From: an uncultured Bacilli bacterium
GTDB lineage: Bacteria > Bacillota_I > Bacilli_A > RF39 > UBA660
DNA: 64,000 nucleotides
Assembly: GCA_944332475.1 (NCBI GenBank)
Contig: CALVKA010000002.1
Span: 259,147 to 323,146 of the forward strand
Direction of reading: 5' to 3'
Shown here: one piece after another, positions 17,985 to 26,674 of the stretch
Numbering within the stretch: the first letter of the stretch is position 1
How the letters are laid out: the number at the start of each line of letters is the position of its first letter
Translations under genes and position numbers: made by a program
Notes under the pieces: model-generated
What the model saw: only the letters and a program-made list of their open reading frames with translations
Database searches by the model: none
What the model was told of the DNA's origin: nothing

Positions 17985-18524
17985 TTTATCAAAAATTTCA
18001 ATAGTTTCACAATAACAATTACCCATATGAGTTTTCAATAAATTTCCGTGCAAATTATGATGATGTAATAAATGATGTAGAGCACGAACAGGAGCACCAT
18101 GAGAGACAACCAAAATATGTTCCCCTTGATGTTTTGCAATAACGTAATCCAAAAAATCCTGACAACGCTGAAAAATACTTTGTACAGATTCAACTCCCAA
18201 ATCAGAAGAATTCAAATCATAATCCCAATATTTTTTAACATCATACTTTTCGAAAGGCTGTTCCATTAACTCTCCCATATCACGTTCTATTAACCGTGAA
18301 TCAGGAAAAGTCTCAACACGATCACCAACTAAAATAAAAGCAGTTTCAACAGTACGTATTAAAGGAGACATATAACAAAAAGAAAAGTCTACACCCTTTA
18401 ATTGCTCTCGTAATTTCTGACATTGTCTACGACCAGTATCATTTAACTGATGATTACTTCTTCCTTGAATTATATTTTGATAATTAGCCTCCGTCTGTCC
18501 ATGACGTACAATTGTAATTTTCAT
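17982..18524 (-). CDS. Histidine phosphatase family protein
   Basis: Phosphoglycerate-mutase-like phosphatase of 180 residues. The catalytic RHG lies at residues 7-9 (IVRHGQTEAN), further residues in SPLIRTVETA, and the second His in VVSHGAPVRAL. The substrate is not predictable. The ATG directly abuts the stop of the upstream gene and its GGAGG ribosome site lies inside that gene, so the two are coupled. Confidence 0.9.
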   Translation of the reverse strand: MKITIVRHGQTEANYQNIIQGRSNHQLNDTGRRQCQKLREQLKGVDFSFCYMSPLIRTVETAFILVGDRVETFPDSRLIERDMGELMEQPFEKYDVKKYWDYDLNSSDLGVESVQSIFQRCQDFLDYVIAKHQGEHILVVSHGAPVRALHHLLHHHNLHGNLLKTHMGNCYCETIEIFDK

Positions 18525-19673
18525 TTATTTTACCTCCAACAATTTTAATGCACTACTATAAGATAAAAACTTACCCAGATAACCCTGCTCCGGATAATAG
18601 GAATATCCAGAAACCAAATAAGAATCATCCATCAATATAATATCCGTAAAATAATCATCTTCTTCATTATAATAAGGAACTACCTGAGCCTCTGTTAAAT
18701 TACTGCGATACTTTCCAATATAAGAGTGATGGATAACATTATCATTCTTTTTATTTTCACTAGTACTACCAAGAACAACCAAATCATCATTAGAGTCCTT
18801 CACAACTTTCAAAAATCTTCCAGAATGTTCAGAAGTATACGAAATCTCATTAACATATTCTAAATCCAGATCATAACGAATTAACCCTGGTAAAACTTTA
18901 TCATTAGAATTCTTTATCCCTGTTGTAACAACTAAATAGCGATCAACTTCTACAATATCAGAAAAACCTAAAGAATCGGAATCTTCATATATAATATATT
19001 GTTCTAAAGTACCATCCATCGTATACATCACCAAAAGGCCATGATGGTTTTGGCATCCAACAACATAAATCTTTTCATCAACGACAATAGCAGAAGAAAA
19101 CTCGCTATTACCTTCCGTAAATTCTTTTTCCCAGGCTAAAGTACCATCATTATAATATTTCAAAAGCAAGCCTATATCTTGTTGACCCTTCTTTCCGGTA
19201 CCAAACACCAAATAACCATCATCTATAGATATAACATCAACAAATTTTGAATTAGAAACGCCATCAAATCTTTTTTCAAATAACAATTCACCATCATGAC
19301 TATATTTTAATAATAATGCTGTTGAATTATGGTTTTGATAATCTTTTTTAGAATCATCAAATCCTCCCACGACAACAACGTCATCTTCATCTAAAGCAAT
19401 ATCATAAAATTGACTACGATATCCCTTATTATAAACTCTCTCATATATTTTTTGCTGCTGCTCATCATATATAGTAAACTTCGCTTTCGTCAATTTCTGA
19501 TCATTATTATTATTTCTACCAACGGCAAAAATTAAGCCGTCAGAAGAGGTGACAGCATCGATGGTATCCAAATAATCAGAACTTTCTTGATCTCGAAAAA
19601 AGAAATAATAAACACCAATAATAATAAGCACAAGTAGAAATATCAAAAAAAGTTTTTTAATAATTTGTACCAC
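18525..19673 (-). CDS. Membrane-anchored propeller-like protein, 382 aa (GTG start)
   Basis: One N-terminal transmembrane helix (residues 5-26) and an extracytoplasmic region of repeated blades of about 50 residues (pattern LLLKYSHDGELLFEKRFDG, LLKYYNDGTLAWEKEF, YDLDLEYVNEISY), typical of a beta-propeller or SBBP-like fold. The only in-frame start is GTG at 19673, preceded by GGGAGGGG. Function unknown; it is coupled to the histidine phosphatase. Confidence 0.82.
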   Translation of the reverse strand: MVQIIKKLFLIFLLVLIIIGVYYFFFRDQESSDYLDTIDAVTSSDGLIFAVGRNNNNDQKLTKAKFTIYDEQQQKIYERVYNKGYRSQFYDIALDEDDVVVVGGFDDSKKDYQNHNSTALLLKYSHDGELLFEKRFDGVSNSKFVDVISIDDGYLVFGTGKKGQQDIGLLLKYYNDGTLAWEKEFTEGNSEFSSAIVVDEKIYVVGCQNHHGLLVMYTMDGTLEQYIIYEDSDSLGFSDIVEVDRYLVVTTGIKNSNDKVLPGLIRYDLDLEYVNEISYTSEHSGRFLKVVKDSNDDLVVLGSTSENKKNDNVIHHSYIGKYRSNLTEAQVVPYYNEEDDYFTDIILMDDSYLVSGYSYYPEQGYLGKFLSYSSALKLLEVK

Positions 19674-19735
19674 TTACATCCCCTCCCAATCTATTATCAT
19701 TGTAACAAAAAAAGAATAGCAAAAAAAGGAAAACA

Positions 19736-19766
19736 AAATAAAACCTACCACAAAGGATAGATTTTA
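19736..19766 (-). terminator. Terminator of tyrS operon
   Basis: About ten-base-pair stem with G-U pairs (AAAATCTATC / GGTAGGTTTT) followed by ATTTTGTTTT on the minus strand. Confidence 0.6.
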
Positions 19767-19773
19767 CTGTTAA

Positions 19774-21003
19774 CTACTGAAATTTGCCAATAAAGTATTT
19801 TTTCTTTCCACGTCTAATAACTACATATTTTTGTCCTATAGAAGCACTTTTAGAAACAAGAAAACTACAATCTGTAACTCTATCACCGTTGACACTAATA
19901 GAACCGTTTCCAATAAACTCACGTGCTTCACGTTTACTAGAACAAATACCAAATTGAACCAAGAAATCCACTAAATTTCCCTCTTCTGCAACAAAAAGTT
20001 CAATTCCCTTAAAAGCATCCTCTAACTGCTTAACAGAAAGTTCTTTGATATTACCATTAAACAAAGACTCACTAATTTTAACTGCCTCTAAATAAGCATC
20101 CTCTCCATGTAAATCCGTAATAATTTCACGAGCAAGAGCTCGATGTGCCTCTCTTAAATGAGGATTCTCACGATTAGACTTATCAAGTTTCATAATTTCT
20201 TCTGGAGTTAAAAAAGTAAAAATCTTTAAATAAGAAATAACCATTTCATCATCAACATTAATTAAATATTGATACAATTCATAACTAGAAGTCTTATTGC
20301 GATCTAACCATAAAGCATTCCCTTCACTCTTACCAAACTTATTTCCATACTTATCTAATACAAGTGGCATAGTAAAAGCATAAGCATCTTTTCCAGTCTT
20401 TTTCTTAATCAAATCAAGTCCTGTTGTAATATTACCCCATTGGTCAGAACCCTCTGCTTGTAAAATACAACCTTTATTCTCATATAGCCATAAAAAATCA
20501 TAACCCTGTATTAAAGTATATGTAAATTCCGCAAAAGTGATACCAGTTTCTAATCTTCTACGAATAATATCTTTATCTAACATATAATTAACATTAATAT
20601 ACTTTCCAACATCTCGTAAAAAATCAGTAAGTTCATATCCTCTAAACCAATCATAATTATTAACAACCTCTGCTTTACCATCAAAAATACGACTAACTTG
20701 ATTTTTAATTCCTTCTAAATTTTTAGCAAGTTACTCCTTAGAAATAATTTCACGTTCAGCAGTCGGTCTAGGATCACCAATTAAACCTGTAGCCCCGCCA
20801 CAAAGTAAAATAGAATGATGTCCAGCCTTTGCCAATCTTTTAGCCGTAACTAAAGAAGAATAATGACCTAAGTGCAAACTATCTGCAGTAGGATCCGTTC
20901 CCCAATAAAATGTAATTGGGCCCCCATTTAACTTATCAGCCAAATCTTCACCAGCAGTATCCTTAATCAAACCTCTCCATTGTAACTCTTCAAATAATGT
21001 CAT
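19774..21003 (-). pseudogene. tyrS: Tyrosyl-tRNA synthetase interrupted by one in-frame TAA
   Basis: Reading through, the frame encodes 409 residues, a full-length bacterial TyrRS. It has LHLGHYSSL (HIGH motif, residue about 43), YENKGCILQAEGSDQWGN, KFGKSEGNALWL (the KFGKS form of KMSKS) and a C-terminal S4 RNA-binding domain (REAREFIGNGSISVNG). Codon 91 is TAA (20731-20733), between IISKE and LAKNLEGIK, where Glu would fit (GAA to TAA is one base). No frameshift. It could be a real nonsense mutation backed by another tyrS, or a sequence error. Its ATG overlaps the CYTH gene's TGA, and it is controlled by the upstream T-box. Confidence 0.9.
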
Positions 21004-21545
21004 TTTCTATCCTCTTCTAATATTAAATCATAGATATTATCCAAAGAATATCCATAATCCAAATAAATACCTTCTACGTCTCTAGTAGTAACCTTTTCTT
21101 TTGAAATTTCCAACTTATCCAAAATACGATAAACATCTTCTTCACTTTTACCCTCAATCTCCAAATAAGTAGGAATAAGTGGCCAAGAATCAATATCAAT
21201 TTCAACTCCATCTAAAATATATTGACATCTTCTATTTTCTTGATATCCTTTAGCAGTAAATCCCAACTCATTCAACAACAAATGTGCCTTTTCAAAATCA
21301 TCCACAGTAAGTTCCAACTCCTGTGTACCATCAATTTGAGAAGAGACAAGATTTTTTATAGTAATAGTTGTCTGATAACCATTTGTACGAAGACGAATCC
21401 ATTTCCCCTCAATTTTAGGAATAAAATCATAAACATAACGTTTTTGTAAATGATCCCATTGAAATTTAGCTCCAACAGATTCTAATTTTTCCTTTACCTT
21501 AGAAACATCAATCTCTAATACTCTAACTTCATATTCAGTATGCAT
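21000..21545 (-). CDS. CYTH-domain protein (CyaB/class IV cyclase or triphosphatase-like)
   Basis: A 181-residue CYTH tunnel-fold protein. It starts with HTEYEVRVLEID (the ExEx[KR] metal/triphosphate motif), continues with WIRLRTNG and TITIKN, and has later acidic pairs (QELELTVDD, DGVEIDIDSWP, YLEIEG). Members hydrolyse inorganic triphosphate or thiamin triphosphate, or make cAMP; which applies here is not clear. It is the first gene after the Tyr T-box and overlaps tyrS by ATGA. GGAGG precedes the ATG. Confidence 0.85.
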   Translation of the reverse strand: MHTEYEVRVLEIDVSKVKEKLESVGAKFQWDHLQKRYVYDFIPKIEGKWIRLRTNGYQTTITIKNLVSSQIDGTQELELTVDDFEKAHLLLNELGFTAKGYQENRRCQYILDGVEIDIDSWPLIPTYLEIEGKSEEDVYRILDKLEISKEKVTTRDVEGIYLDYGYSLDNIYDLILEEDRK

Positions 21546-21556
21546 AAAACACCTCC

Positions 21557-21768
21557 AAAAAAAAGAATGATTCTTCTATAAGGACGAATCATTCGCGGTA
21601 CCACCTTACTTTATAGATTTCTCTATACACTCAACCATCTTAACGCGATAAACGTATTTTCTCCGAATGTTGTAATTCATAGGAATCTTCCCTCTAGTTT
21701 CCACCAACCACTAGATCTCTATAAAAGAAAATAACTACTACTAATCATTCATCTACAAAAATTCATGT
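21557..21768 (-). promoter_or_regulatory. T-box leader (tyrosine) of CYTH-tyrS operon
   Basis: The minus strand contains the diagnostic T-box sequence AAGGTGGTACCGCG (21608-21594). It is followed by a terminator hairpin (GAATGATTC 21594-21586 and its complement 21573-21565, then eight T) that must form only when charged tRNA is present. The specifier region reads GAATTACAACATTC, giving TAC (Tyr), which agrees with tyrS downstream. Uncharged tRNA-Tyr binding would favour antitermination. Confidence 0.93.
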
Positions 21769-21772
21769 ATCT

Positions 21773-21801
21773 AATATAACATAGTTTTAAAATTTTGAAA
21801 A
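21773..21801 (-). promoter_or_regulatory. Promoter of Tyr T-box operon
   Basis: TTTTCA (21801-21796), 17 bases, TATATT (21778-21773) on the minus strand, correctly placed before the T-box leader. Confidence 0.5.
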
Positions 21802-21814
21802 GAAAAAGAAAAGA

Positions 21815-22231
21815 TTATTTCTTTTCTCCTGCTTCTAACTTCTTTAATACATCTTTAGTAACTTCAATTGCCTTTAAACGTACTTCTTCAGCAGCATCTC
21901 TTAAAATTGGAGTTCCCTTATCAATTGCTAAATCTACTAATTCTTGTGCTTTAACTTTTAATTGTTCAGCTTTTTCTTTCGCAATCTCCAAAACTTTTTC
22001 TTTATCTAAATCAGCAAGACCCTCTTTAATCTCAGCAACTTTTTGATTAAATTCTTCTTTTACCTCATCAACATCGATATTTTTGATTTGAGCAACCAAT
22101 TCATTCATCTTAGCTTTCAAAGCAGCTCTAGTTTCACTACCCTTTCTAGGAGCAAACAAAATACCAAGACCTGCTCCAATCGCAGCACCAGCAATAAACT
22201 TACCTAACCCAGATTTTTTTTCTTTATTCAT
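21815..22231 (-). CDS. YtxH-like protein
   Basis: A 138-residue protein with the YtxH pattern: a short basic lead, a glycine/alanine-rich segment (FIAGAAIGAGLGILFAPRKGSETR, residues about 10-33), then a long Lys/Glu/Ala helix. Bacillus YtxH is a general stress protein of unknown biochemistry. ATG 22231 has AGGAGG upstream; the longer in-frame start at 22297 does not. It overlaps the preceding DUF948-like gene by 8 bases, matching the ytxG-ytxH order of Bacillus. Confidence 0.88.
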   Translation of the reverse strand: MNKEKKSGLGKFIAGAAIGAGLGILFAPRKGSETRAALKAKMNELVAQIKNIDVDEVKEEFNQKVAEIKEGLADLDKEKVLEIAKEKAEQLKVKAQELVDLAIDKGTPILRDAAEEVRLKAIEVTKDVLKKLEAGEKK

Positions 22232-22514
22232 ACAAATCCTCCTCATCCTTTTTATTTTTATTAAATATTTTAGAAATAATTCCAGAGAAAAGACCAATTA
22301 TCTTATCTCCAATCATAGAAATACTATATCCCGTTTTATCTAAAATATCGAAAAACCCATTAAAAGAATTAACTTTTTCTTCTACACTATCAACAACTCG
22401 ATCCACTTTATCTAAAACTTGAATCATCCTTATTCCTAAAATAATTAACACTATTAATAATATAATACCAAATATGTATAATAATACTGGTAAAATTGCA
22501 TTCAACACATCCAT
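22224..22514 (-). CDS. DUF948-like (YtxG-type) membrane protein, 96 aa
   Basis: One N-terminal transmembrane helix (residues 8-30) followed by a coiled-coil-prone helix (IQVLDKVDRVVDSVEEKVNS) and a charged tail. The fold pattern and its position directly before a YtxH gene fit DUF948/YtxG. AGGGAGG precedes the ATG. Third gene of a four-gene operon (lipoprotein - disordered protein - this - YtxH). Confidence 0.78.
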   Translation of the reverse strand: MDVLNAILPVLLYIFGIILLIVLIILGIRMIQVLDKVDRVVDSVEEKVNSFNGFFDILDKTGYSISMIGDKIIGLFSGIISKIFNKNKKDEEDLYE

Positions 22515-22526
22515 GCCATATCCTCC

Positions 22527-23630
22527 CTATTCTTTATCCTCATCTTCATACATAGAATCAATAAGATCAAAAAGATTATCATCGGTAGCAGGATTTAAAG
22601 AAGGGGTATCTTTTTGTGTTGTCTCAGGCTTTTTCTCTGCTTCTTGCCTCTTTTCTTCTTCATCGTAATCTTCCGTAACTCTGCGACCTGTTGCTTTCTC
22701 TTTACTAGAATCTTTATAATCAATATTATATTCTAACCCTAAATCATTAAAGTATTCCTCAGCATCACCAACTGTTACTTCAGAAACTCTTGGTTTTTCA
22801 TCATCACTACTTAAATCAACTAATAAATTATCAGCCTCATCAGGAATTTCTTGTTTTTCCTTTTTCTTAGGCTCCTCTCCTTTACCGTTGATATCAGCAG
22901 CAATATCATCAGCTAAGTTACCATATGCTTTACGTCTAACATCATCAACACTCATATGCTCACGTGTATAGCTACTTAAATGAACCTCTCTCTTAGGTGC
23001 AACATCCTCTTTTTTATAATTCTTATCCAAAATACCATATATAGGTGAAATAATTGGTGATGGTTTAAAAGTTGTCTTCTTTTCTTTTTCATAAGTTCCA
23101 TATTCATGAATAGAAATAGATTCACTATAATCACTATGATACAAATTAGTATCCCTATTATTATGATAAGCATCATCTAAAGATGTAGTATGTGTATATG
23201 GTTCAGAATCTTTTCTAGCCCCTTGATACAAAGGAGGATGTTCTTCAACATGTACCTCTTCTTTTTGAACAACTTCTACAATTTTAGGTTCAGAGTAATA
23301 AGACTTCTCCGTAAATTCCTGATCGTCAATAGCAGGAAATTTAAATTCAGATGAATCCATATCCTTTTCTTCTCTCTCAGGTACAATTTCAAAGTCTTCA
23401 TCTCTAGGCTTATAATCGTTATAATCCTCTTCCTCTATTGCTGGTTCTTCTTTCTTTTCAGGTAAAACCACTTTTTTAGCAATTGGTTTGTTTTCGTGCA
23501 CTTTAACAGGCTCTTTAACTTCTTTTTTAGCTTTCTCTCTTCTAGGCTTTGGTTTTGCTTTTGGCTTTTCTTCTACCTCAACATACTCCTCTTCAAAAAG
23601 TGCATTCTTAATTTTATCAAAAACGCCCAT
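22527..23630 (-). CDS. Largely disordered acidic/basic protein, 367 aa
   Basis: No family recognised. It begins MGVFDKIKNALFEEEYVEVEE, a short amphipathic helix like the membrane-binding N-terminus of SepF. Then come about 170 residues of charged, proline-containing low complexity. A likely functional core is FKPSPIISPIYGILDKNYKK near 205, plus REHMSVDDVRRKAYGN. A second disordered region and a short C-terminal helix (DDNLFDLIDSMYEDED) follow. AGAGGTGA precedes the ATG. The operon context points to the cell envelope; a division or scaffold role is speculation. Confidence 0.78.
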   Translation of the reverse strand: MGVFDKIKNALFEEEYVEVEEKPKAKPKPRREKAKKEVKEPVKVHENKPIAKKVVLPEKKEEPAIEEEDYNDYKPRDEDFEIVPEREEKDMDSSEFKFPAIDDQEFTEKSYYSEPKIVEVVQKEEVHVEEHPPLYQGARKDSEPYTHTTSLDDAYHNNRDTNLYHSDYSESISIHEYGTYEKEKKTTFKPSPIISPIYGILDKNYKKEDVAPKREVHLSSYTREHMSVDDVRRKAYGNLADDIAADINGKGEEPKKKEKQEIPDEADNLLVDLSSDDEKPRVSEVTVGDAEEYFNDLGLEYNIDYKDSSKEKATGRRVTEDYDEEEKRQEAEKKPETTQKDTPSLNPATDDNLFDLIDSMYEDEDKE

Positions 23631-23643
23631 ATTGTCACCTCTT

Positions 23644-24321
23644 TTAATCTACTTCATTAATTTCAATATTATCTTCATAAGTTGCTTGACCACTACTAAC
23701 GTCAGCATCTACATAATCATCAAACGCTTCCAAAACGGAATCATTACTATCATCGGCATTTGATTCAAAAATATTAAATTTTTCTTCTTTATAATCTAAC
23801 ACATTTTCTCCAATCAAGCTCTCTAAAACCTTATCATGGAATTGTACAGACCGTAAAATATAACTCATATTATTAATTACAGGCACAAGATACTCTTTTG
23901 ATATATAAGCTTCCATTTTACAATAATCAAAAACCATCTCAATATAGTAATTATTATCTTCTTCGTTAATTTCAATAAATCCATCTTTCTTATTATATTT
24001 CAACTTCTTAGAATAAAAAGCATCTTTGTCCTCTTTATAAGTATTTTCAGTCTTATGATAATACCCAATAGCATCGACATATAAATAATAACGATTAGAA
24101 TAACGATCTTGCAAAACCGCATTATAATCATCTTTATTTACAAACCTCATACCACTTGGTACATAATATTCATATCCATCAAAATTAACATTTGACAAAT
24201 TAGTATCCTGAGACAATATCATAGAAATATTCTCTTCAAAGTCAGTATTACTTAACTGCTGAATACTACAACCAGATACCAATAATAACATAATAGAGAG
24301 TAAAACTATTCTTTTTTTCAT
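23644..24321 (-). CDS. Lipoprotein of unknown function, 225 aa
   Basis: Signal peptide with lipobox LLVSGC (Cys18), so exported and lipid-anchored. The mature part has no known motif; a beta-rich central region (YYVPSGMRFV, RYYLYVDAIGYYHK) and an acidic C-terminus are visible. GTAGGTGA precedes the ATG. It is the first gene of the operon leading to YtxH, 13 bases before the disordered protein. Confidence 0.82.
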   Translation of the reverse strand: MKKRIVLLSIMLLLVSGCSIQQLSNTDFEENISMILSQDTNLSNVNFDGYEYYVPSGMRFVNKDDYNAVLQDRYSNRYYLYVDAIGYYHKTENTYKEDKDAFYSKKLKYNKKDGFIEINEEDNNYYIEMVFDYCKMEAYISKEYLVPVINNMSYILRSVQFHDKVLESLIGENVLDYKEEKFNIFESNADDSNDSVLEAFDDYVDADVSSGQATYEDNIEINEVD

Positions 24322-24377
24322 ATTTCACCTACTCTTACTACATTATATCAAATTTTCATTAAATGTAAAAATTTTTT

Positions 24378-25025
24378 CTATTTATTTACTGTTTTAGACA
24401 CTTTAATTGCCTCTACACTATAAATAGGCATTCCTTTATTAGAAAAACGATCCTCATACTCCGTAGTAATAAAATCTTCTGGTAAGTCCTGATGTAAGTC
24501 TAAAGTAAGATGTTTCAAAACGTAGCCAGCCTCACTAAAACTCATCAAAGAATAACAAAATAAATCCGCATTATCTGTTCTCATCCAAATATCAAAATCA
24601 TCCTTAAAAATAGAAGAGTACTTTTCTAAAAAGACTTTACTAGAAAGTCTACGCAAATGATGTCGTTTTTTAGGCCATGGATCAGAAAAATTTAAATAAA
24701 TTCGACTCACCTCATGAGAAAACACTCGATCAATATCTAAAGCATCCATTCGAACAATAGCCAAATTGGTTAAAGACCCATCAATTTTAGGTAGACATTT
24801 CGCAACAACACTATCATACTTTTCAATACCAATAAAGTTTATATTAGGATATTTCTTTGCATGCTCCCGAATAAACTTTCCTTTTCCCATACCTATCTCA
24901 ATATAGATAGGATTAGTATTGCCAAAATAACTAGACCAATTTCCATAATACTCTTTTGGGTTTTTAACTAAAAAAGGAGAAGCATTTAAAATTTCTTCCT
25001 TATTTTTTACATTTCTAAGTCTCAT
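24378..25025 (-). CDS. trmB: tRNA (guanine-N7-)-methyltransferase
   Basis: Methylates G46 of tRNA using S-adenosylmethionine. The 215 residues carry the SAM site IEIGMGKGKFI (about 43-53), GIEKYDSVVAK, NFSDPWPKKRHHLRRL (family signature, about 112-127) and a conserved T-E-Y-E end (TTEYEDRF). Length is normal. The ribosome site GGATGTGAT is weak. Confidence 0.96.
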   Translation of the reverse strand: MRLRNVKNKEEILNASPFLVKNPKEYYGNWSSYFGNTNPIYIEIGMGKGKFIREHAKKYPNINFIGIEKYDSVVAKCLPKIDGSLTNLAIVRMDALDIDRVFSHEVSRIYLNFSDPWPKKRHHLRRLSSKVFLEKYSSIFKDDFDIWMRTDNADLFCYSLMSFSEAGYVLKHLTLDLHQDLPEDFITTEYEDRFSNKGMPIYSVEAIKVSKTVNK

Positions 25026-25095
25026 AATATCACATCCATCATATATTATAACAAAAATAAAACTACATGCATATAATAAAAAGTAGGAGGAACGT

Positions 25096-25290
25096 ATGAA
25101 TTTATTTCCATTTCCTTATATTCCAAACCCTAATATACCAACTCCACCATCAAAAAACGACCCTAATATTTACCAAGAAATTGAAAAACTAAAACAAGAA
25201 ATAAACAATCTCAAAAAACGGATTTCCGCTTTAGAACAAAAACCACAAAACAACTATTTACAAAAAGAGGATGGAATGTATATGTTATGA
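25096..25290 (+). CDS. Small protein: proline/asparagine head and short coiled coil, 64 aa
   Basis: Residues 1-25 are Pro, Phe and Asn rich (FPFPYIPNPNIPTPPS); residues 30-50 form a heptad-like helix (EIEKLKQEINNLKKRISALE). TAGGAGG precedes the ATG and a hairpin terminator overlaps the stop, so it is a complete small gene. Such proteins are common among spore coat or exosporium components, but nothing here proves that role. Confidence 0.7.
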   Translation: MNLFPFPYIPNPNIPTPPSKNDPNIYQEIEKLKQEINNLKKRISALEQKPQNNYLQKEDGMYML

Positions 25291-25311
25291 ACACAAAAAG
25301 TGTTCTTTTTT
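25289..25311 (+). terminator. Terminator after 64-aa gene
   Basis: GAACAC/GTGTTC stem with AAAAA loop, then six T. It overlaps the stop codon. Confidence 0.8.
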
Positions 25312-25339
25312 GTTGAAACAAAAAGAATTATGGTATACT
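25310..25339 (+). promoter_or_regulatory. Promoter of FemAB pair
   Basis: TTGTTG (25310-25315), 18 bases, TATACT (25334-25339), with TGG forming an extended -10; 21 bases before the start at 25361. Confidence 0.6.
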
Positions 25340-25360
25340 AATAAAGAAAGGATGATGGAA

Positions 25361-26674
25361 ATGGCAAAACTAGTATTTTTAAAAGAAGACGTTTACGAAA
25401 ACTTTGTAAAGCAACATCCTAAATCTCACTTTTTACAATCTTATGCCTGGGGAGAGTTTGCTAAAGTTAAAAAACACTTAACTCCATATTATCTAGGACT
25501 AATAGATGATAATAAAAACATCTTAGGAACTGCTTTACTATTACAAAAACACCTACCAATGAATTATTGTTATTTCTACTGTCCAAGAGGATATGTAATC
25601 AACTATGAAGATGAAAATCTAGTAACAGAAATGACAAAAAAAATTGTACAATTTGCCAAAAGTAAAAAAGCAATATTCATAAAGATAGACCCGGATTTAA
25701 TCTACAAAGACTATAATTATTTAGAGAAAGAACAAACACTTCCATACGACACAAACAAAATATTTGAATTGCTAAAAAAATTAGGATACAAACATCAAGG
25801 ATTCACCAAAAATTTTGAAACAATGCAACCAAGATATACATTTAGAATCGACCTAACTCAAAGTCTAGAAGAAATCCAAAATCATTTTTCAAAAACCACA
25901 AAACAAAGAATTGCCAAAGCTAAAAAACTAGACACCTATGTAGAAATAGGCACGGAAAAAGACTTAAAAGAATTTTACCATCTAATGACTTTAACAGAAA
26001 CAAGAAAAGACTTTGTATCTTATAATGAAGATTACTATCAAACATTATATGATATTTTTAATGGAAGCGAAAACGGAAAAGCAACATTATTTTTAGGAAA
26101 GGTAGATATAGATAGAACCATAAAAAAGATAAAAGAAAATCTAAAAAATGTAAACAATCAAATATCCATATTACCAATTGACAACCTAAGTAAAAGTGCT
26201 AAAAATAAATTAAATGAATTAACAAAACAAAAAGAAAACTATAACAAAGAAATCAAAAAGTTTGAAGACTACAAAAAAGAATATGGAAACAACTTAACTT
26301 TAAGTGCCCATATGATTATTGAATATGCCGATAAAGCCTGGGTCTTATATGCCGGAAACCATAATATATTAACAGAAACTTATGTAAATTATTATACCTA
26401 TGAAGAACATATTAAATATTGTAAAGAAAAAGGAATTAAAATTTATGATCAATTTGGTACCATTGGTGATTTATCAAAAGATAATCCTAGATATGGACTA
26501 CATGAATTTAAAAAGAAGTTTGGTGGAAACTATATCGAATTCTTAGGAGAATTTGACTATATTACCAATAAACCAATGTATTTTATTTTTACAAAACTAG
26601 TACCACTTTATAGAAAAATAATAAGAAACAAAAGCAAAAAGGAGATAGAAAATGAAGTTAAAAAAAATCAGTGA
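25361..26674 (+). CDS. FemAB-family peptidoglycan cross-bridge transferase, first copy
   Basis: FemX/FemA/MurM-type enzymes add amino acids from aminoacyl-tRNA to the lipid II stem Lys. The 437 residues show two GNAT-like halves (SHFLQSYAWGEFAKVK near the N-terminus; GIKIYDQFGTIGDLSKDNPRYGLHEFKKKFGG near the C-terminus) and a helical coiled-coil arm (about residues 245-310). ATG 25361 has AAGAAAGG 9 bases upstream; an in-frame ATG at 25271 lies inside the preceding terminator and is rejected. It overlaps the second copy. Confidence 0.93.
   Translation: MAKLVFLKEDVYENFVKQHPKSHFLQSYAWGEFAKVKKHLTPYYLGLIDDNKNILGTALLLQKHLPMNYCYFYCPRGYVINYEDENLVTEMTKKIVQFAKSKKAIFIKIDPDLIYKDYNYLEKEQTLPYDTNKIFELLKKLGYKHQGFTKNFETMQPRYTFRIDLTQSLEEIQNHFSKTTKQRIAKAKKLDTYVEIGTEKDLKEFYHLMTLTETRKDFVSYNEDYYQTLYDIFNGSENGKATLFLGKVDIDRTIKKIKENLKNVNNQISILPIDNLSKSAKNKLNELTKQKENYNKEIKKFEDYKKEYGNNLTLSAHMIIEYADKAWVLYAGNHNILTETYVNYYTYEEHIKYCKEKGIKIYDQFGTIGDLSKDNPRYGLHEFKKKFGGNYIEFLGEFDYITNKPMYFIFTKLVPLYRKIIRNKSKKEIENEVKKNQ

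Noticed and set aside
20583-20731. tyrS as two separate genes or a frameshift
   Set aside because: The frame continues unchanged through the TAA and the intervening 49 codons encode normal TyrRS sequence, so it is one gene with one stop.
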